From Croceivirga sp. (lineage in GTDB: Bacteria > Bacteroidota > Bacteroidia > Flavobacteriales > Flavobacteriaceae), in NCBI GenBank assembly GCA_028284285.1, contig JANQSA010000048.1, positions 124,001-188,000 on the forward strand: a stretch of 64,000 bases of DNA, given 5' to 3'. A program made the translations under genes and the position numbers. The first letter of the stretch is position 1. Each line of letters starts with the position of its first letter. Under the pieces are notes generated by a model. The model was not told the origin of the DNA, searched no databases, and worked only from the letters and a program-made list of their open reading frames with translations. Of the stretch, positions 26,790 to 36,382 are shown piece by piece.

Positions 26790-27542
26790 TTAGACCAGTT
26801 CTTCTTGTTTAATCCAATCGTACCCTTTTTCTTCCAACTCCAGGGCCAGTTCTTTACTTCCGGATTTTACAATTTTGCCATCAAATAATACATGCACAAA
26901 ATCCGGCACAATATATTCCAGTAGACGTTGATAATGGGTGATCACCACAATGGCATTATCCTTATTGCGTAATTTGTTTACTCCATTAGCCACAATACGT
27001 AAGGCATCTATATCCAGTCCGGAATCTGTTTCATCTAGAATTGCCAATTTGGGTTCCATCATGGCCAATTGGAAAATCTCATTTCTTTTCTTCTCACCTC
27101 CTGAAAAGCCTTCATTTAGCGAGCGGGAAAGAAACTTTCGGTCAATCTCCAACATTTCGGATTTTTCCCGGATCAACTTTAACATTTGATTGGCTGGCAT
27201 ATCTTCCAATCCCTTGGCTTTTCGACTCTCATTAATGGCCGTTTTAAGGAAATTGGTGACAGTTACCCCCGGAATTTCCACAGGATATTGGAAAGACATA
27301 AATATGCCCCGGTGTGCCCTCTCTTCAGGGGCCAACTCTTCCAAATCCTCTCCTTCCAGAGAAACGCTTCCCTTTTTGACTTCAAACTCTTCTTTGCCGG
27401 CAATTACCGCGGCAAGGGTACTTTTCCCAGACCCATTTGGTCCCATTATGGCATGTACCTCTCCGGGATTCACTGTTAAATTTACTCCCTTTAAGATTTT
27501 CTTGTCTTCTACATTTGCATGCAAATCCTTGATTTCTAACAT
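26790..27542 (-). CDS. sufC: Fe-S assembly ATPase SufC
   Basis: 250-residue ABC-type ATPase. Walker A is MGPNGSGKST (residues 33-42), the signature is LNEGFSGGEKKRNEI and Walker B is PKLAILDETDSGLD, followed by the H-loop VITHYQRLL. It is soluble and drives conformational change of the SufBD scaffold. The SufC-type signature GFSGGEKKR distinguishes it from transporter ATPases. Confidence 0.96.
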   Translation of the reverse strand: MLEIKDLHANVEDKKILKGVNLTVNPGEVHAIMGPNGSGKSTLAAVIAGKEEFEVKKGSVSLEGEDLEELAPEERAHRGIFMSFQYPVEIPGVTVTNFLKTAINESRKAKGLEDMPANQMLKLIREKSEMLEIDRKFLSRSLNEGFSGGEKKRNEIFQLAMMEPKLAILDETDSGLDIDALRIVANGVNKLRNKDNAIVVITHYQRLLEYIVPDFVHVLFDGKIVKSGSKELALELEEKGYDWIKQEELV

Positions 27543-27646
27543 CGCAATTCTTTACTAATTATTAAATACTTCGGAGCTTATACCACTTTTCAAAGCCTCC
27601 TTTTTATCTGCAAAAACACTTTGTCGTCTTTCTATTCAAACAGGGG

Positions 27647-29092
27647 TTATCCAACAGAACCTTCCAGGCTAATCTCCAATAGTTTTTGCGCTTCAACCGC
27701 AAATTCCATAGGGAGTTTGTTTAAGACCTCTTTACTAAAGCCATTTACAATAAGTGCTATTGCTTTCTCCGTATCTATTCCCCGTTGATTACAGTAAAAT
27801 ATCTGATCTTCACCAATTTTGCTGGTGGTAGCTTCATGCTCTATTTGAGCCGATTTGTTTTTGGCCTCGATGTAAGGAAAGGTATGCGCACCACATTGAT
27901 TACCCATCAAAAGGGAGTCGCATTGTGAAAAGTTACGTGCATTTCTCGCACGACTGTTTACCTGTACCAGGCCTCGATAACTGTTTTGTGATTTTCCGGC
28001 AGAAATCCCTTTTGAAATGATGGTACTTTTAGTGTTCTTACCCAAATGAATCATTTTGGTACCGGTATCTGCTTGCTGATAGTTGTTGGTAACCGCTATA
28101 GAGTAAAATTCCCCTATGGAATTATCCCCTTTAAGCACACACGAAGGATACTTCCAGGTAATAGCCGATCCGGTCTCCACCTGTGTCCAGGATATCTTCG
28201 CGTTTTTCTCGCAAAGTCCTCTCTTGGTCACGAAATTAAAGACGCCTCCGCTACCGTTCTTATCTCCGGGGTACCAGTTTTGTACCGTAGAATACTTAAT
28301 TTCCGCATCGTCCAGGGCTATCAACTCTACTACAGCAGCGTGCAGCTGGTTCTCATCACGCATAGGCGCTGTACATCCCTCCAGATAACTTACGTAACTC
28401 CCCTCATCTGCAATAACCAGTGTACGTTCAAATTGCCCGGTACCGGCTTGATTGATCCTAAAATAGGTGGAAAGCTCCATAGGGCATCTTACCCCCTTGG
28501 GAATATAGCAAAAACTACCGTCGGAAAACACGGCAGAGTTTAACGCTGCGTAAAAATTATCCTTTGGAGGAACTACCGTTCCGATGTATTTCTTCACCAA
28601 CTCCGGATGGTCCTGGATCGCTTCCGAAATAGAGCAGAAAATAATCCCTTTCTCCGCAAGGGTTTTTTTGAAAGTAGTAGCCACAGAAACCGAATCCATA
28701 ACAATATCTACTGCCACACCAGCTAGTTTCTTCTGTTCGTCAATAGAAATGCCTAATTTTTTAAAGGTGTCCAAAAGTTCAGGATCTACCTCGTCCAGGC
28801 TGTCGTATTTCGGTTTTTTATTAGGTGCTGAATAATAAGATATATCTTGAAAGTTGGGTTTTTGATACGTAACATTAGCCCATTCAGGCTCTTCCATTGC
28901 CTTCCATCCCCTAAACGCTTCCAGCCGCCATTCCGTCATCCACTCGGGTTCGTTTTTCTTTTTGGAAATGGCGATGACAATGTCTTCATTCAATCCCTTA
29001 GGGAGCGTGTCCGCTTCAATATCTGTGTAAAAACCGTATTCGTACTCTTTGGTTTCGAGTTCTTTTTTTAATTCTTCTTCAGTGTACGCCAT
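27647..29092 (-). CDS. sufB: Fe-S scaffold subunit SufB
   Basis: About 481 residues. The ATG at 29092 ([20 protein letters not shown]) fits the family start, whereas the 29 upstream codons look untranslated. Diagnostic segments are [40 protein letters not shown] and [20 protein letters not shown]. It is the main scaffold where clusters are built. It starts 13 bases after the sufA-like gene. Confidence 0.96.
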   Translation of the reverse strand: MAYTEEELKKELETKEYEYGFYTDIEADTLPKGLNEDIVIAISKKKNEPEWMTEWRLEAFRGWKAMEEPEWANVTYQKPNFQDISYYSAPNKKPKYDSLDEVDPELLDTFKKLGISIDEQKKLAGVAVDIVMDSVSVATTFKKTLAEKGIIFCSISEAIQDHPELVKKYIGTVVPPKDNFYAALNSAVFSDGSFCYIPKGVRCPMELSTYFRINQAGTGQFERTLVIADEGSYVSYLEGCTAPMRDENQLHAAVVELIALDDAEIKYSTVQNWYPGDKNGSGGVFNFVTKRGLCEKNAKISWTQVETGSAITWKYPSCVLKGDNSIGEFYSIAVTNNYQQADTGTKMIHLGKNTKSTIISKGISAGKSQNSYRGLVQVNSRARNARNFSQCDSLLMGNQCGAHTFPYIEAKNKSAQIEHEATTSKIGEDQIFYCNQRGIDTEKAIALIVNGFSKEVLNKLPMEFAVEAQKLLEISLEGSVG

Positions 29093-29105
29093 GATGCTCT
29101 TGTTG

Positions 29106-29435
29106 TTAAAGTGAAAAACTCTCACCACACCCACAGGTGCGCTGTGCATTGGGATTGTTGAATACAAAACCTTTTCCATTCAATCCTCCGGAATATTCCA
29201 GGGTAGTACCTACCAGGTAGAGGAAGCTCTTCTTATCTACTAATATGCGAACTGCATTATCCTCGAACATTTTGTCCCCCTCTTCAATATGATCATCAAA
29301 TTTTAGCTCATAAGACAATCCACTACATCCACCGCTTTTTACCCCTACCCGTACATAATCTGTAGCCGCATCAAAGCCTTCTTCCCTCATGAGGTGAACT
29401 ACTTTTTGTTTGGCTGTATCGGAAACTTTGATCAT
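29106..29435 (-). CDS. sufA: A-type Fe-S carrier (HesB/IscA/SufA family)
   Basis: 109 residues. The three conserved cysteines of A-type carriers are visible in [12 protein letters not shown] and in the C-terminal RTCGCGESF. It binds or shuttles Fe-S clusters from the scaffold to client enzymes. It is the first gene of the suf operon. Whether it is orthologous to SufA or to the related ErpA/IscA cannot be settled here; the name follows the context. Confidence 0.92.
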   Translation of the reverse strand: MIKVSDTAKQKVVHLMREEGFDAATDYVRVGVKSGGCSGLSYELKFDDHIEEGDKMFEDNAVRILVDKKSFLYLVGTTLEYSGGLNGKGFVFNNPNAQRTCGCGESFSL

Positions 29436-29465
29436 TATAAATTTGGATTTATTCTAAATAGCACA

Positions 29466-29473
29466 CAAATATA
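29466..29473 (-). promoter_or_regulatory. candidate -7 element of the suf operon
   Basis: On the minus strand TATATTTG matches TAnnTTTG, with its last base 30 bases before the sufA start. No clear -33 box, so low confidence. Confidence 0.35.
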
Positions 29474-29804
29474 CATGATGGCAACGGTTTTCGCTACTCT
29501 CTAACATTTTTATAACGTATATTCTGATAAACTTTCTTTATGAAAAGGTTGAACAAAATAAATGTGTGGTTCTTAACGACTTTTTTCGAAAAAAAACTTA
29601 AAAAATTTTAGGGAATCCAGGCTTGCCGTTTCACCTGGCAGTACCATCGCTTCCCTTACTTCCGTATCATCCGTTTGGAAATCATCACCCCCCTGGGATT
29701 ATTCCCGCTGCAAGCTAACCGGAGAATGACACTGTAACAAACCGGATCCTTCTTCAGAGCTTAAATTGACCTTCTGTAAGGACACGGTTTTCAATAATTG
29801 ATCT
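29474..29804. other. gene-free region between suf and thiL
   Basis: About 330 AT-rich bases between divergent operons. A perfect dyad TTTTTTCGAAAAAA lies at 29581-29594. On the minus strand a short open frame near 29693-29580 reads coding-like (DDFQTDDTEVREAMVLPGE) and then runs into Lys/Phe codons and a stop; it has no credible start, so I treat it as a possible remnant. No RNA gene was recognised. Confidence 0.35.
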
Positions 29805-29812
29805 TACTTTTG
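29805..29812 (+). promoter_or_regulatory. -7 element immediately before thiL
   Basis: TACTTTTG matches TAnnTTTG and ends only 4 bases before the thiL ATG at 29817, so transcription would begin at or next to the start codon. A leaderless or nearly leaderless thiL mRNA is therefore possible. Confidence 0.4.
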
Positions 29813-29816
29813 CGGA

Positions 29817-30863
29817 ATGCTTGAAGACAAAAATCCTTCCCGAACTTCTTTGGAAGAATTAGGTGAATTTGGCCTTATAAAACACCTTACCAAAGACTTT
29901 GCACTGAAGCAAACTTCCTCTGTTAAGGGTGTGGGTGACGATGCTGCTGTGATGGAGTTTGGCCCCCTTAAAACGGTAGTTTCTACCGATATGTTGGTAG
30001 AAGGAGTGCATTTTGATTTAAGCTATATGCCATTGAAACATCTTGGGTATAAATCGGTTATTGTGAATCTTTCGGATATCTATGCCATGAATGCACAAGC
30101 AACCCAGGTAACGGTTTCCCTGGCAGTCTCTAACCGGTTTCCCCTGGAAGCTTTGGAAGAATTCTATGCCGGAGTGGCGCTGGCCTGTAAAGTTTACGAA
30201 GTGGATTTGGTTGGAGGGGATACCACCTCTTCAACAAAAGGAATGCTCATAAGTGTAACCGCCATTGGAACGGCAGATACCGAACAGTTGGTTTATCGTT
30301 CCGGGGCAAAAGAAAATGATCTTTTGGTAGTATCCGGGGATTTAGGGGGTGCCTATTTGGGCCTTCAGGTGTTGGAGCGCGAAAAGGAAGTTTTTAAGGT
30401 GAATCCAAATAGCCAGCCTGATCTGGAACCTTATGCTTACATTGTTGAGCGCCAATTAAAACCGGAAGCCAGAAAAGATATTATAGATCTCCTGGAAAAA
30501 CTGGAGGTTCACCCTACGGCAATGATTGATATAAGTGATGGCCTTTCTTCAGAAATTCTGCATTTGTGCGAGCAAAGCGATGTAGGCTGTAATTTGTATG
30601 AAGATAAGATACCATTGGATCCCACGGTGATTTCCGCAGCCGAAGAGTTTAAAATGGACAGTACCTTAGTGGCATTAAGTGGTGGTGAAGATTATGAATT
30701 GCTGTTCACCATTGAACAAAAAGAATTCCCGAAAATTAAGGGCAATCCTAATCTCACCGTCTTGGGGCATATGACGCACAAGAATGAGGGTGCTCACCTA
30801 ATCTCCAGGAATGGCTCTAAAATTCCTTTGACAGCGCAAGGCTGGAATTCCTTCGGAAACTAA
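29817..30863 (+). CDS. thiL: thiamine-monophosphate kinase
   Basis: 348 residues. ThiL phosphorylates thiamine monophosphate to the active cofactor thiamine diphosphate. Motifs of the AIR-synthase-like fold are VKGVGDDAAVMEF near residue 37, VSTDMLVEGVHFDL, LVGGDTTSSTKGM and TAMIDISDGLSSEI near residue 235, with ALSGGEDYELLF later. It is monocistronic; its end overlaps the convergent small gene by 4 bases. The promoter element lies almost on the start codon. Confidence 0.95.
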   Translation: MLEDKNPSRTSLEELGEFGLIKHLTKDFALKQTSSVKGVGDDAAVMEFGPLKTVVSTDMLVEGVHFDLSYMPLKHLGYKSVIVNLSDIYAMNAQATQVTVSLAVSNRFPLEALEEFYAGVALACKVYEVDLVGGDTTSSTKGMLISVTAIGTADTEQLVYRSGAKENDLLVVSGDLGGAYLGLQVLEREKEVFKVNPNSQPDLEPYAYIVERQLKPEARKDIIDLLEKLEVHPTAMIDISDGLSSEILHLCEQSDVGCNLYEDKIPLDPTVISAAEEFKMDSTLVALSGGEDYELLFTIEQKEFPKIKGNPNLTVLGHMTHKNEGAHLISRNGSKIPLTAQGWNSFGN

Positions 30864-31132
30864 GCTACCTTTTGCGGAATGTTTACCCGAGCAGCACGTT
30901 TTCTATTGCGTTTTTTGTACATATCCTCAAGTGTCCTATTTATTTCCTGCATCTGAGGGGTTAGAACAGAGAGCTTTCCCTGTTCATTGGTACAAACTTG
31001 CTTTCCGCAATGAATGCATTTGTATTCCTTGATGTGCTGGGTCACTGTTTTTGATACTACAAAATGATGTCCGAAAAAGTTGCAGAAAATTCCGGTAAGT
31101 TTGTGACCATCGGGAGTAAAGGTTTTTTTCAT
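30860..31132 (-). CDS. small Cys-pair protein, putative zinc-ribbon-like
   Basis: 90-residue protein of unknown function. YKCIHCGKQVCTNEQGKL holds a CxxC pair plus another Cys, preceded by FCNFFGHHFVVS, so a single metal site (Cys and His) is plausible. The C-terminus is basic (MYKKRNRKRAARVN), suggesting nucleic-acid contact. It overlaps the thiL end convergently. Family not identified by name. Confidence 0.65.
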   Translation of the reverse strand: MKKTFTPDGHKLTGIFCNFFGHHFVVSKTVTQHIKEYKCIHCGKQVCTNEQGKLSVLTPQMQEINRTLEDMYKKRNRKRAARVNIPQKVA

Positions 31133-31401
31133 AAGCTGGAGCGGTTTAAATGCACGTTTCGATTTGGGGACCGAATTATGCGTAATTAGTTGGGCTATTA
31201 AATGGTGCTTTCGTTAAAATATTCCGTTTGGTTCTTTTTAAAGGCAACGATTCGGATTTCAGCTTTATTTTGGACCTATGCCATTTTTTTCAAATTTTTC
31301 GACGAATGACACAAATTCGGCCAAATACATAATAAAATCGATGAACCGTAACCGTTCGTAATATACAAAATTGAGTTATTGCCACAAACATTTTAAAATT
31401 A

Positions 31402-32676
31402 ATGAATCGTAAAAAACACCTGTTTGTAGCGGCCTTTGCCCTATTCTCCCTGTTTTTTGGTGCAGGGAACCTCATTTTACCCCCTCAGCTGGGCTTTAAA
31501 GCAGGTGTTTCCTGGGGATGGGTGACCTTGGGGTTTGCCCTTTCTGCGGTATTGATCCCCATTTTTGGGATTTGGGCGCACGCTAAACTACAAGGCACCT
31601 TATTTGACATTGCCAAAAAGGTTTCTCCCACTTTTAGCCTGTTGTATTGCTATCTGATCTATGCCATTTCACTTTCCCTACCCTCCCCAAGAACCGCATC
31701 CGTCACCCACGAAATGGGTATTGCCCCATTATTCAATACCTCTTCATGGCTAACAAGTACGGTGTATTTTGCTCTGGTCTTTGTCTTTGTCATCAACCGG
31801 TCCAGGATAATGGACATTATTGGCAAACTCCTTACCCCTGCCATTTTGTTGATTTTGATGGCGATCATTCTCAAAACACTGCTTGGTTATGAATTTACTT
31901 TTGGAAACTCCGAGTTTCCACATCCCTTTTCTTATGGGATTTTAGAGGGCTATCAAACTTTTGACGCCATTGGTGCGGTTGTAGTGGGAGGCGTTATTAT
32001 TATCTCCGTGAATCTTGAATTCAAACATCTGGACTACCCCCAAAAGAAGAGATTGATTGGCCAGGCCGGAATACTGGCAGGTGTGGCGCTACTACTGGTC
32101 TACGCCGGCCTAATACTCACCGGTGCACTCATGCACAGTGAATTCACAAAAGAAGCCTCCAGAACTGCCCTTTTAACTGGCATAAGCCTACACACTTTAG
32201 GTAGTGCAGCCACGCTATTTCTAAGTATTTTAGTAAGCCTGGCTTGCTTCACCACAGCTGTAGGTATCGTAACGGGTGCTGCAGATTTTATTAAAGGTCG
32301 GTTTGCGAATTCGCACTCCGCCTATATTGCCACAGCTGCCCTGGGTTGTGTTCTGGGAGTACTTATCGGGCAATTTAATGTGGGGTATATCATCGCTGTT
32401 GCCTTGCCCGCATTAATGTTTATCTACCCGGTGACCATTGTGCTTATTTTACTTAACCTGCTACCCGAAAAGACAGCATCCCCTAAGGTATTTCAATGGG
32501 TGGTGGGTGTTACCCTCTTGTTTAGTGTCCCTGATTTTCTGGGAAGTGTTGGGATGAATGCATCCATTTCAGGCTTTACACAATGGATCCCTCTGAGTGA
32601 GTTTCATTTGGGATGGGCACTCCCTTCGGCCTTAACTTTCTTTGTTATTTTTCTTTTTAAAAGGACTCAAATTTGA
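31402..32676 (+). CDS. brnQ: branched-chain amino acid transporter, LIVCS family
   Basis: 424 residues with about twelve hydrophobic segments, starting FVAAFALFSLFFGAGNLILP, the N-terminal signature of BrnQ. It imports leucine, isoleucine and valine with Na+ or H+. Other typical parts are VVVGGVIIISVNLEFKHLD and CFTTAVGIVTGAADF. The end overlaps the LytTR regulator gene convergently by 10 bases. Confidence 0.93.
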   Translation: MNRKKHLFVAAFALFSLFFGAGNLILPPQLGFKAGVSWGWVTLGFALSAVLIPIFGIWAHAKLQGTLFDIAKKVSPTFSLLYCYLIYAISLSLPSPRTASVTHEMGIAPLFNTSSWLTSTVYFALVFVFVINRSRIMDIIGKLLTPAILLILMAIILKTLLGYEFTFGNSEFPHPFSYGILEGYQTFDAIGAVVVGGVIIISVNLEFKHLDYPQKKRLIGQAGILAGVALLLVYAGLILTGALMHSEFTKEASRTALLTGISLHTLGSAATLFLSILVSLACFTTAVGIVTGAADFIKGRFANSHSAYIATAALGCVLGVLIGQFNVGYIIAVALPALMFIYPVTIVLILLNLLPEKTASPKVFQWVVGVTLLFSVPDFLGSVGMNASISGFTQWIPLSEFHLGWALPSALTFFVIFLFKRTQI

Positions 32677-33443
32677 CCCAGGTGATTTTTAAGCCAGCTG
32701 GCGCGTTCCTGACTTACCACAACAGGTTCGTGATATTGGGGATTTAGTTCCACTACCAATTGACCTGCTTTGCCCGGTTTTATCTTTGAAATAGCGCCTA
32801 TGTTTATCAAAAGCTGCCGATTTAGCCGAACAAATTGGTCCGGGTCAACCAGGGTTTGTATGTGATTTAGTGAAGTATTGACAGAAAACTGGGAATCATC
32901 ATATGTTTTCGCAAAAACAATCTTGCTTCTAAAAAAATAGGCGATCTCATCTATATGGAACGGCAACATCTCATTCCCTGACTTTAACAAGAAACGTTCT
33001 TTTTTGCCTTTGGCACTATCATTTTGAAAAAATTGTTGCAATTCAGCGCTTTTGGCCATCCACTCTGTTATATACTTGTCCCTGGCTTTAAAAAACTTGA
33101 CTAATGCCTTGTTGACCGCTTTAGTGGTTAAGGGTTTCAGCAAATAGTCAATTCCCGTGGTCTTAAAAGCCCTAATGGCATATTCATCATAGGCCGTTGT
33201 GAAAACTATGGGCACTTCCAGGGCGGTCTTTTCCATAATCTCAAAGGAAATCCCATCAGATAAATGAATGTCCATAAACACCAAATCAGGATGCGCATTT
33301 TCTTCCAACCACCTCACCGCTGCTGCTACACTGGGTAAACATGCGTCCACCACAAGCTCAAAACCGGACAAATCCAAAAGGTTTCTCAGATGCTTCTGCG
33401 CCTTGGGCTCGTCTTCAACAATAAGTACGCTAGCTTTCATCAT
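32667..33443 (-). CDS. LytTR-family response regulator
   Basis: 258 residues. The receiver domain (1-120) has the phospho-acceptor D58 in DLVFMDIHLSDG, acid pair VEDEP, conserved Thr in IVFTTAYDEY and Lys in IDYLLKPLT. The C-terminal LytTR DNA-binding domain (about 155-258) contains RSKIVFAKTYDDSQFSVNTS and FVRLNRQLLINIGAISKI. It overlaps the end of the sensor kinase by 14 bases, forming a standard pair. The target genes are not evident. Confidence 0.93.
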   Translation of the reverse strand: MMKASVLIVEDEPKAQKHLRNLLDLSGFELVVDACLPSVAAAVRWLEENAHPDLVFMDIHLSDGISFEIMEKTALEVPIVFTTAYDEYAIRAFKTTGIDYLLKPLTTKAVNKALVKFFKARDKYITEWMAKSAELQQFFQNDSAKGKKERFLLKSGNEMLPFHIDEIAYFFRSKIVFAKTYDDSQFSVNTSLNHIQTLVDPDQFVRLNRQLLINIGAISKIKPGKAGQLVVELNPQYHEPVVVSQERASWLKNHLGQI

Positions 33444-34473
33444 TTATGGTAATTAAAGGGATCTTCACGCTGAAACAATCTTCGCTCCTTTCCACCTGTA
33501 CTTTTGATTCTGTTAAAAGATCATACCTGGTCAAAATATTACGCAATCCACTCTTTGTACTATCCCCGACCTTTTTGGGGTTTAGCGTGTTGGAAAGGGT
33601 CAAATAGCCTTCACTGGATAAAAGCTTTAAAACAAGGCTATTCGCTGCATCGATTTGATTGTGTTTGATAACATTTTCCACCAACTCGTGCAACACCAAA
33701 GGCGGAATGTGTTTTTCTTTCAGGTGGTGCTGCTCCACCTTATTTTCCAGTTGAAATGCCTCGCCAAAACGCTCTTTCAGCACTTCTAGGTATTGCATTG
33801 TTACCTTGTATTCTTCTATTACAGGAATAAGGTGGCCCCTGGAATGTTTCAAAATATGGCGATAGATATCGGAAACATTTTTCAGAAACTTCTTGGCCAT
33901 TTCGGGATGCTCATCTACCAAGTAGTAAATAGTATTGAAATTATTGAACAAAAAATGGGGGTCCAATTGATTACGAAGAGTATGAAGGTTGGCATTTACG
34001 ATCTCGGTTTTGTAGGCTTCGTTCTTAAGGATGGCCTGATAATAGGAATCTTTCCAGGTAACCACCCAAAGAACAAGCCCAAAAATCAGGGATAGCACCA
34101 AACCTATCAAGATTGCAGAGACCATATGGGGTAATAGAGGTGGTTCGCTACCCAACAGATAGTGGTCAAACCATTTAAAACAATAAAACAAGACAGCATA
34201 GACCAGGGTTCCCACCAAAACAGGCACTACAAAAGCCAAAGCATCCTTGACATAAGAGACGTTTTCAAAATTCCATCTTAACAGGCCGTGTTGTGTCAAG
34301 CGTATGCTTTCCAAACAAACAAAAGCCATTAGTAGCAGTAGGCTATTCATCAAAACGTTAAACCCGGGGGGTTCTTTGAACTGTGAAAACACCCATATCA
34401 TCAAAAACAAAATTGATGAAACCACCAAGGCCACAAAGAATCTCGTATACCATTTTAGCCGCTGCTCCTTCAT
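33430..34473 (-). CDS. LytS/YehU-type sensor histidine kinase
   Basis: 347 residues. Four hydrophobic segments (about 12-30, 40-56, 78-100, 115-140) form the membrane sensor. A short coiled region is followed by the His_kinase motif LRNQLDPHFLFNNFNTIYYL with phospho-His H173. The ATPase part has HELVENVIKHN (N box) and KSGLRNILTRYDLL (G box). It is cotranscribed with the LytTR response regulator. Confidence 0.93.
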   Translation of the reverse strand: MKEQRLKWYTRFFVALVVSSILFLMIWVFSQFKEPPGFNVLMNSLLLLMAFVCLESIRLTQHGLLRWNFENVSYVKDALAFVVPVLVGTLVYAVLFYCFKWFDHYLLGSEPPLLPHMVSAILIGLVLSLIFGLVLWVVTWKDSYYQAILKNEAYKTEIVNANLHTLRNQLDPHFLFNNFNTIYYLVDEHPEMAKKFLKNVSDIYRHILKHSRGHLIPVIEEYKVTMQYLEVLKERFGEAFQLENKVEQHHLKEKHIPPLVLHELVENVIKHNQIDAANSLVLKLLSSEGYLTLSNTLNPKKVGDSTKSGLRNILTRYDLLTESKVQVERSEDCFSVKIPLITINDES

Positions 34474-34674
34474 AATGGGTCAAATCAGTTTGTATTTGGA
34501 TTAAATGTAGCCAATCGCTGTTAGTTAACTTTCTCTTTCTCCCGGTAGAGATGGTTTCTGTATTGCTTCATTGGTAACAAATTAGGGTTCATACTACGTT
34601 TTTCGGATTTCATGCGTGTAGTTTTCGGCTTCATGAAATACAGTGATGGTACGCTCCCTTGCACCTGTAACTTT

Positions 34675-35901
34675 ATGGACAAATTGTTTCCTATGATACT
34701 TCGTTTATTGCCCGTTTTTCTCTCTGTTCATCTCATAATGGCCCAATCGGATACTATTTTGAAAGACCATATTTTTCAAGTGGACGCATTAGAGGACTCA
34801 AGATTTGTAGAATTCATAACGCAGGTCAGCCAGGGCAGTCAATTCATTTTAATTGGAGAACAGCACGGTATTAAAGAAGTTGGGCTATTTACCAATGCTA
34901 TTTTTAACCTTGTTCATACAAATGGGTACAATACCCTCTGTATTGAGACAGATGCTTTGGCGGCCGAAAAAATTAAAGCGATCGCTGCTTCAGAAACCCC
35001 TTTGAAATTGGCCAAAACCCTTGATCAAAAATTTCCTTTCGCCATCCCTTTTTATGATAATGCATCAGATTATGATCTTTTTGTTAATGTGGTTTCTCAA
35101 GGAGGGGATATATGGGGTATTGATCAGACCTTTATGGCGCAATTTCGGTTGAACTTCGACCATCTTTTGCACCATACAACCAACCCATCCTTGAAAAAAA
35201 TGACGGGTGAATTGAAAAACAGGGCGCAACTCGCATTTGAGGAAACCTTTAAAAACAAATCTTTTGGTGATATGTTTATCTATAAATACAGCGATGCACT
35301 TCACGACAGTTTGCTGGCCACACGCCCTAACCCGGAAGAAACCGAAATTCTGAACCAATTGAAAAAAAGCAGGGAAATCTACGGGTATTATGTCTCCAAA
35401 CAATATTACCAGAACAACAACGTCCGAGGGCAATTGATGAAATCCAATTTTAATACGTATTACAAAGAAGCCCTGAAAAGCACCGCGATACCAAAAGTTA
35501 TTTTTAAGCTCGGCGCCACCCACGGCACAAGAGGGTTAAGCATGACCAAGATATATGACGTTTCCAATTATCTATCCGAACTTGCCGTTTTCAATGATAT
35601 GCGCTCCTTGCATTTTATGGTGGCAGGAATTACGGGAAAAGCCCTTCAAGGCAATCCTTTTACCGAAAATCCAATTGTGGAATTTGATAACACAAAACAG
35701 TTGTCTGAAGAATTACAGGAGGTCGTCCCTGGTTTTGATAAAAAGTATATGGTTGTTCATCTTGAACCTTTACGTGAAAAGTCCTACGGAAATCTTTTTT
35801 CTGAAAACCTTAAAAAAGCAATTTTCAATTATGATGTGCTGGTGCTTGTGAATAATGCAGAAGCCTTAGTGCCTTTTCGGATGAATAGTAGCTTAGAGTA
35901 A
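34675..35901 (+). CDS. secreted protein of the EreA/ChaN-like superfamily
   Basis: About 408 residues. I start at ATG 34675 (MDKLFPMILRLLPVFL), which gives a signal peptide ending near LIMAQS; frames upstream from 34612 look untranslated. FILIGEQHGIKEVGLF with GExHG and later VIFKLGATHGTRGLS with a conserved ThrHis/Gly pattern resemble the erythromycin-esterase-like, Tiki and ChaN superfamily. Members hydrolyse or bind varied ligands, so the substrate here is unknown. It is divergent from the sensor kinase. Confidence 0.68.
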   Translation: MDKLFPMILRLLPVFLSVHLIMAQSDTILKDHIFQVDALEDSRFVEFITQVSQGSQFILIGEQHGIKEVGLFTNAIFNLVHTNGYNTLCIETDALAAEKIKAIAASETPLKLAKTLDQKFPFAIPFYDNASDYDLFVNVVSQGGDIWGIDQTFMAQFRLNFDHLLHHTTNPSLKKMTGELKNRAQLAFEETFKNKSFGDMFIYKYSDALHDSLLATRPNPEETEILNQLKKSREIYGYYVSKQYYQNNNVRGQLMKSNFNTYYKEALKSTAIPKVIFKLGATHGTRGLSMTKIYDVSNYLSELAVFNDMRSLHFMVAGITGKALQGNPFTENPIVEFDNTKQLSEELQEVVPGFDKKYMVVHLEPLREKSYGNLFSENLKKAIFNYDVLVLVNNAEALVPFRMNSSLE

Positions 35902-36012
35902 AACTCTATTGTCATCACTGTAAGCGCATCAGTTAGAACTCCTATTAAATCAATCCATTGGGCTTTCCGATATGCGTCGGGACTTCACAAATACTGGTTT
36001 TTATTCTTTAAT

Positions 36013-36098
36013 GTCATTTCGAAGGAGCGAAGCAATTGCCTGCCCACCTCCGGTGGGAGAAATCTCATACTTAGATTCTAACATTGGTTCGAAATGAC
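36013..36098. repeat. interspersed palindromic repeat element
   Basis: An 86-base element bounded by perfect inverted repeats GTCATTTCGAA and TTCGAAATGAC. Inside it are a perfect hairpin CCCACC-TCC-GGTGGG (36043-36057) and the palindrome GAGAAATCTC (36057-36066). It resembles REP/MITE-like intergenic elements of Flavobacteriaceae. A second partial copy of the right end, TTCGAAATGAC, lies at 36333-36343. Confidence 0.65.
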
Positions 36099-36105
36099 CA
36101 TAGGA

Positions 36106-36282
36106 TCATTCCTGCCCCCTGCGCTTTTTCTGATAGTAATAAATACCATAGGCAATCCCCACTAATACGATAAAGGGTAGGTAGGTACCAATGACCACTC
36201 CAATTTCATAGCCTTTGTCCGGGGCTTCCTGCATCTTTTTTTCAATGTCAGGTTGCTGTAGTAAGAATAATAATGCTTTCAT
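36106..36282 (-). CDS. 58-residue single-span membrane protein
   Basis: A short gene just after the palindromic repeat. The translation begins MKALLFLLQQPDIEKKMQE, has a hydrophobic span (about 29-51: VVIGTYLPFIVLVGIAYGIY) and ends YYQKKRRGQE with a basic tail. The layout suggests an N-out, C-in single-pass protein. Function unknown. The reading frame is clean and codon use matches neighbours, so I rate it likely real. Confidence 0.6.
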   Translation of the reverse strand: MKALLFLLQQPDIEKKMQEAPDKGYEIGVVIGTYLPFIVLVGIAYGIYYYQKKRRGQE

Positions 36283-36382
36283 TTCCGAGAATTTTCGATT
36301 TCTTACACTCTCCCAATAGTTATCGGGATCGGTTCGAAATGACTCCGGCGACCATCAACAAACAACCTTCAACTATCCACCG

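Noticed and set aside
28046-28543. 165-codon frame antisense to sufB
   Set aside because: Wholly within sufB; no recognisable motif.
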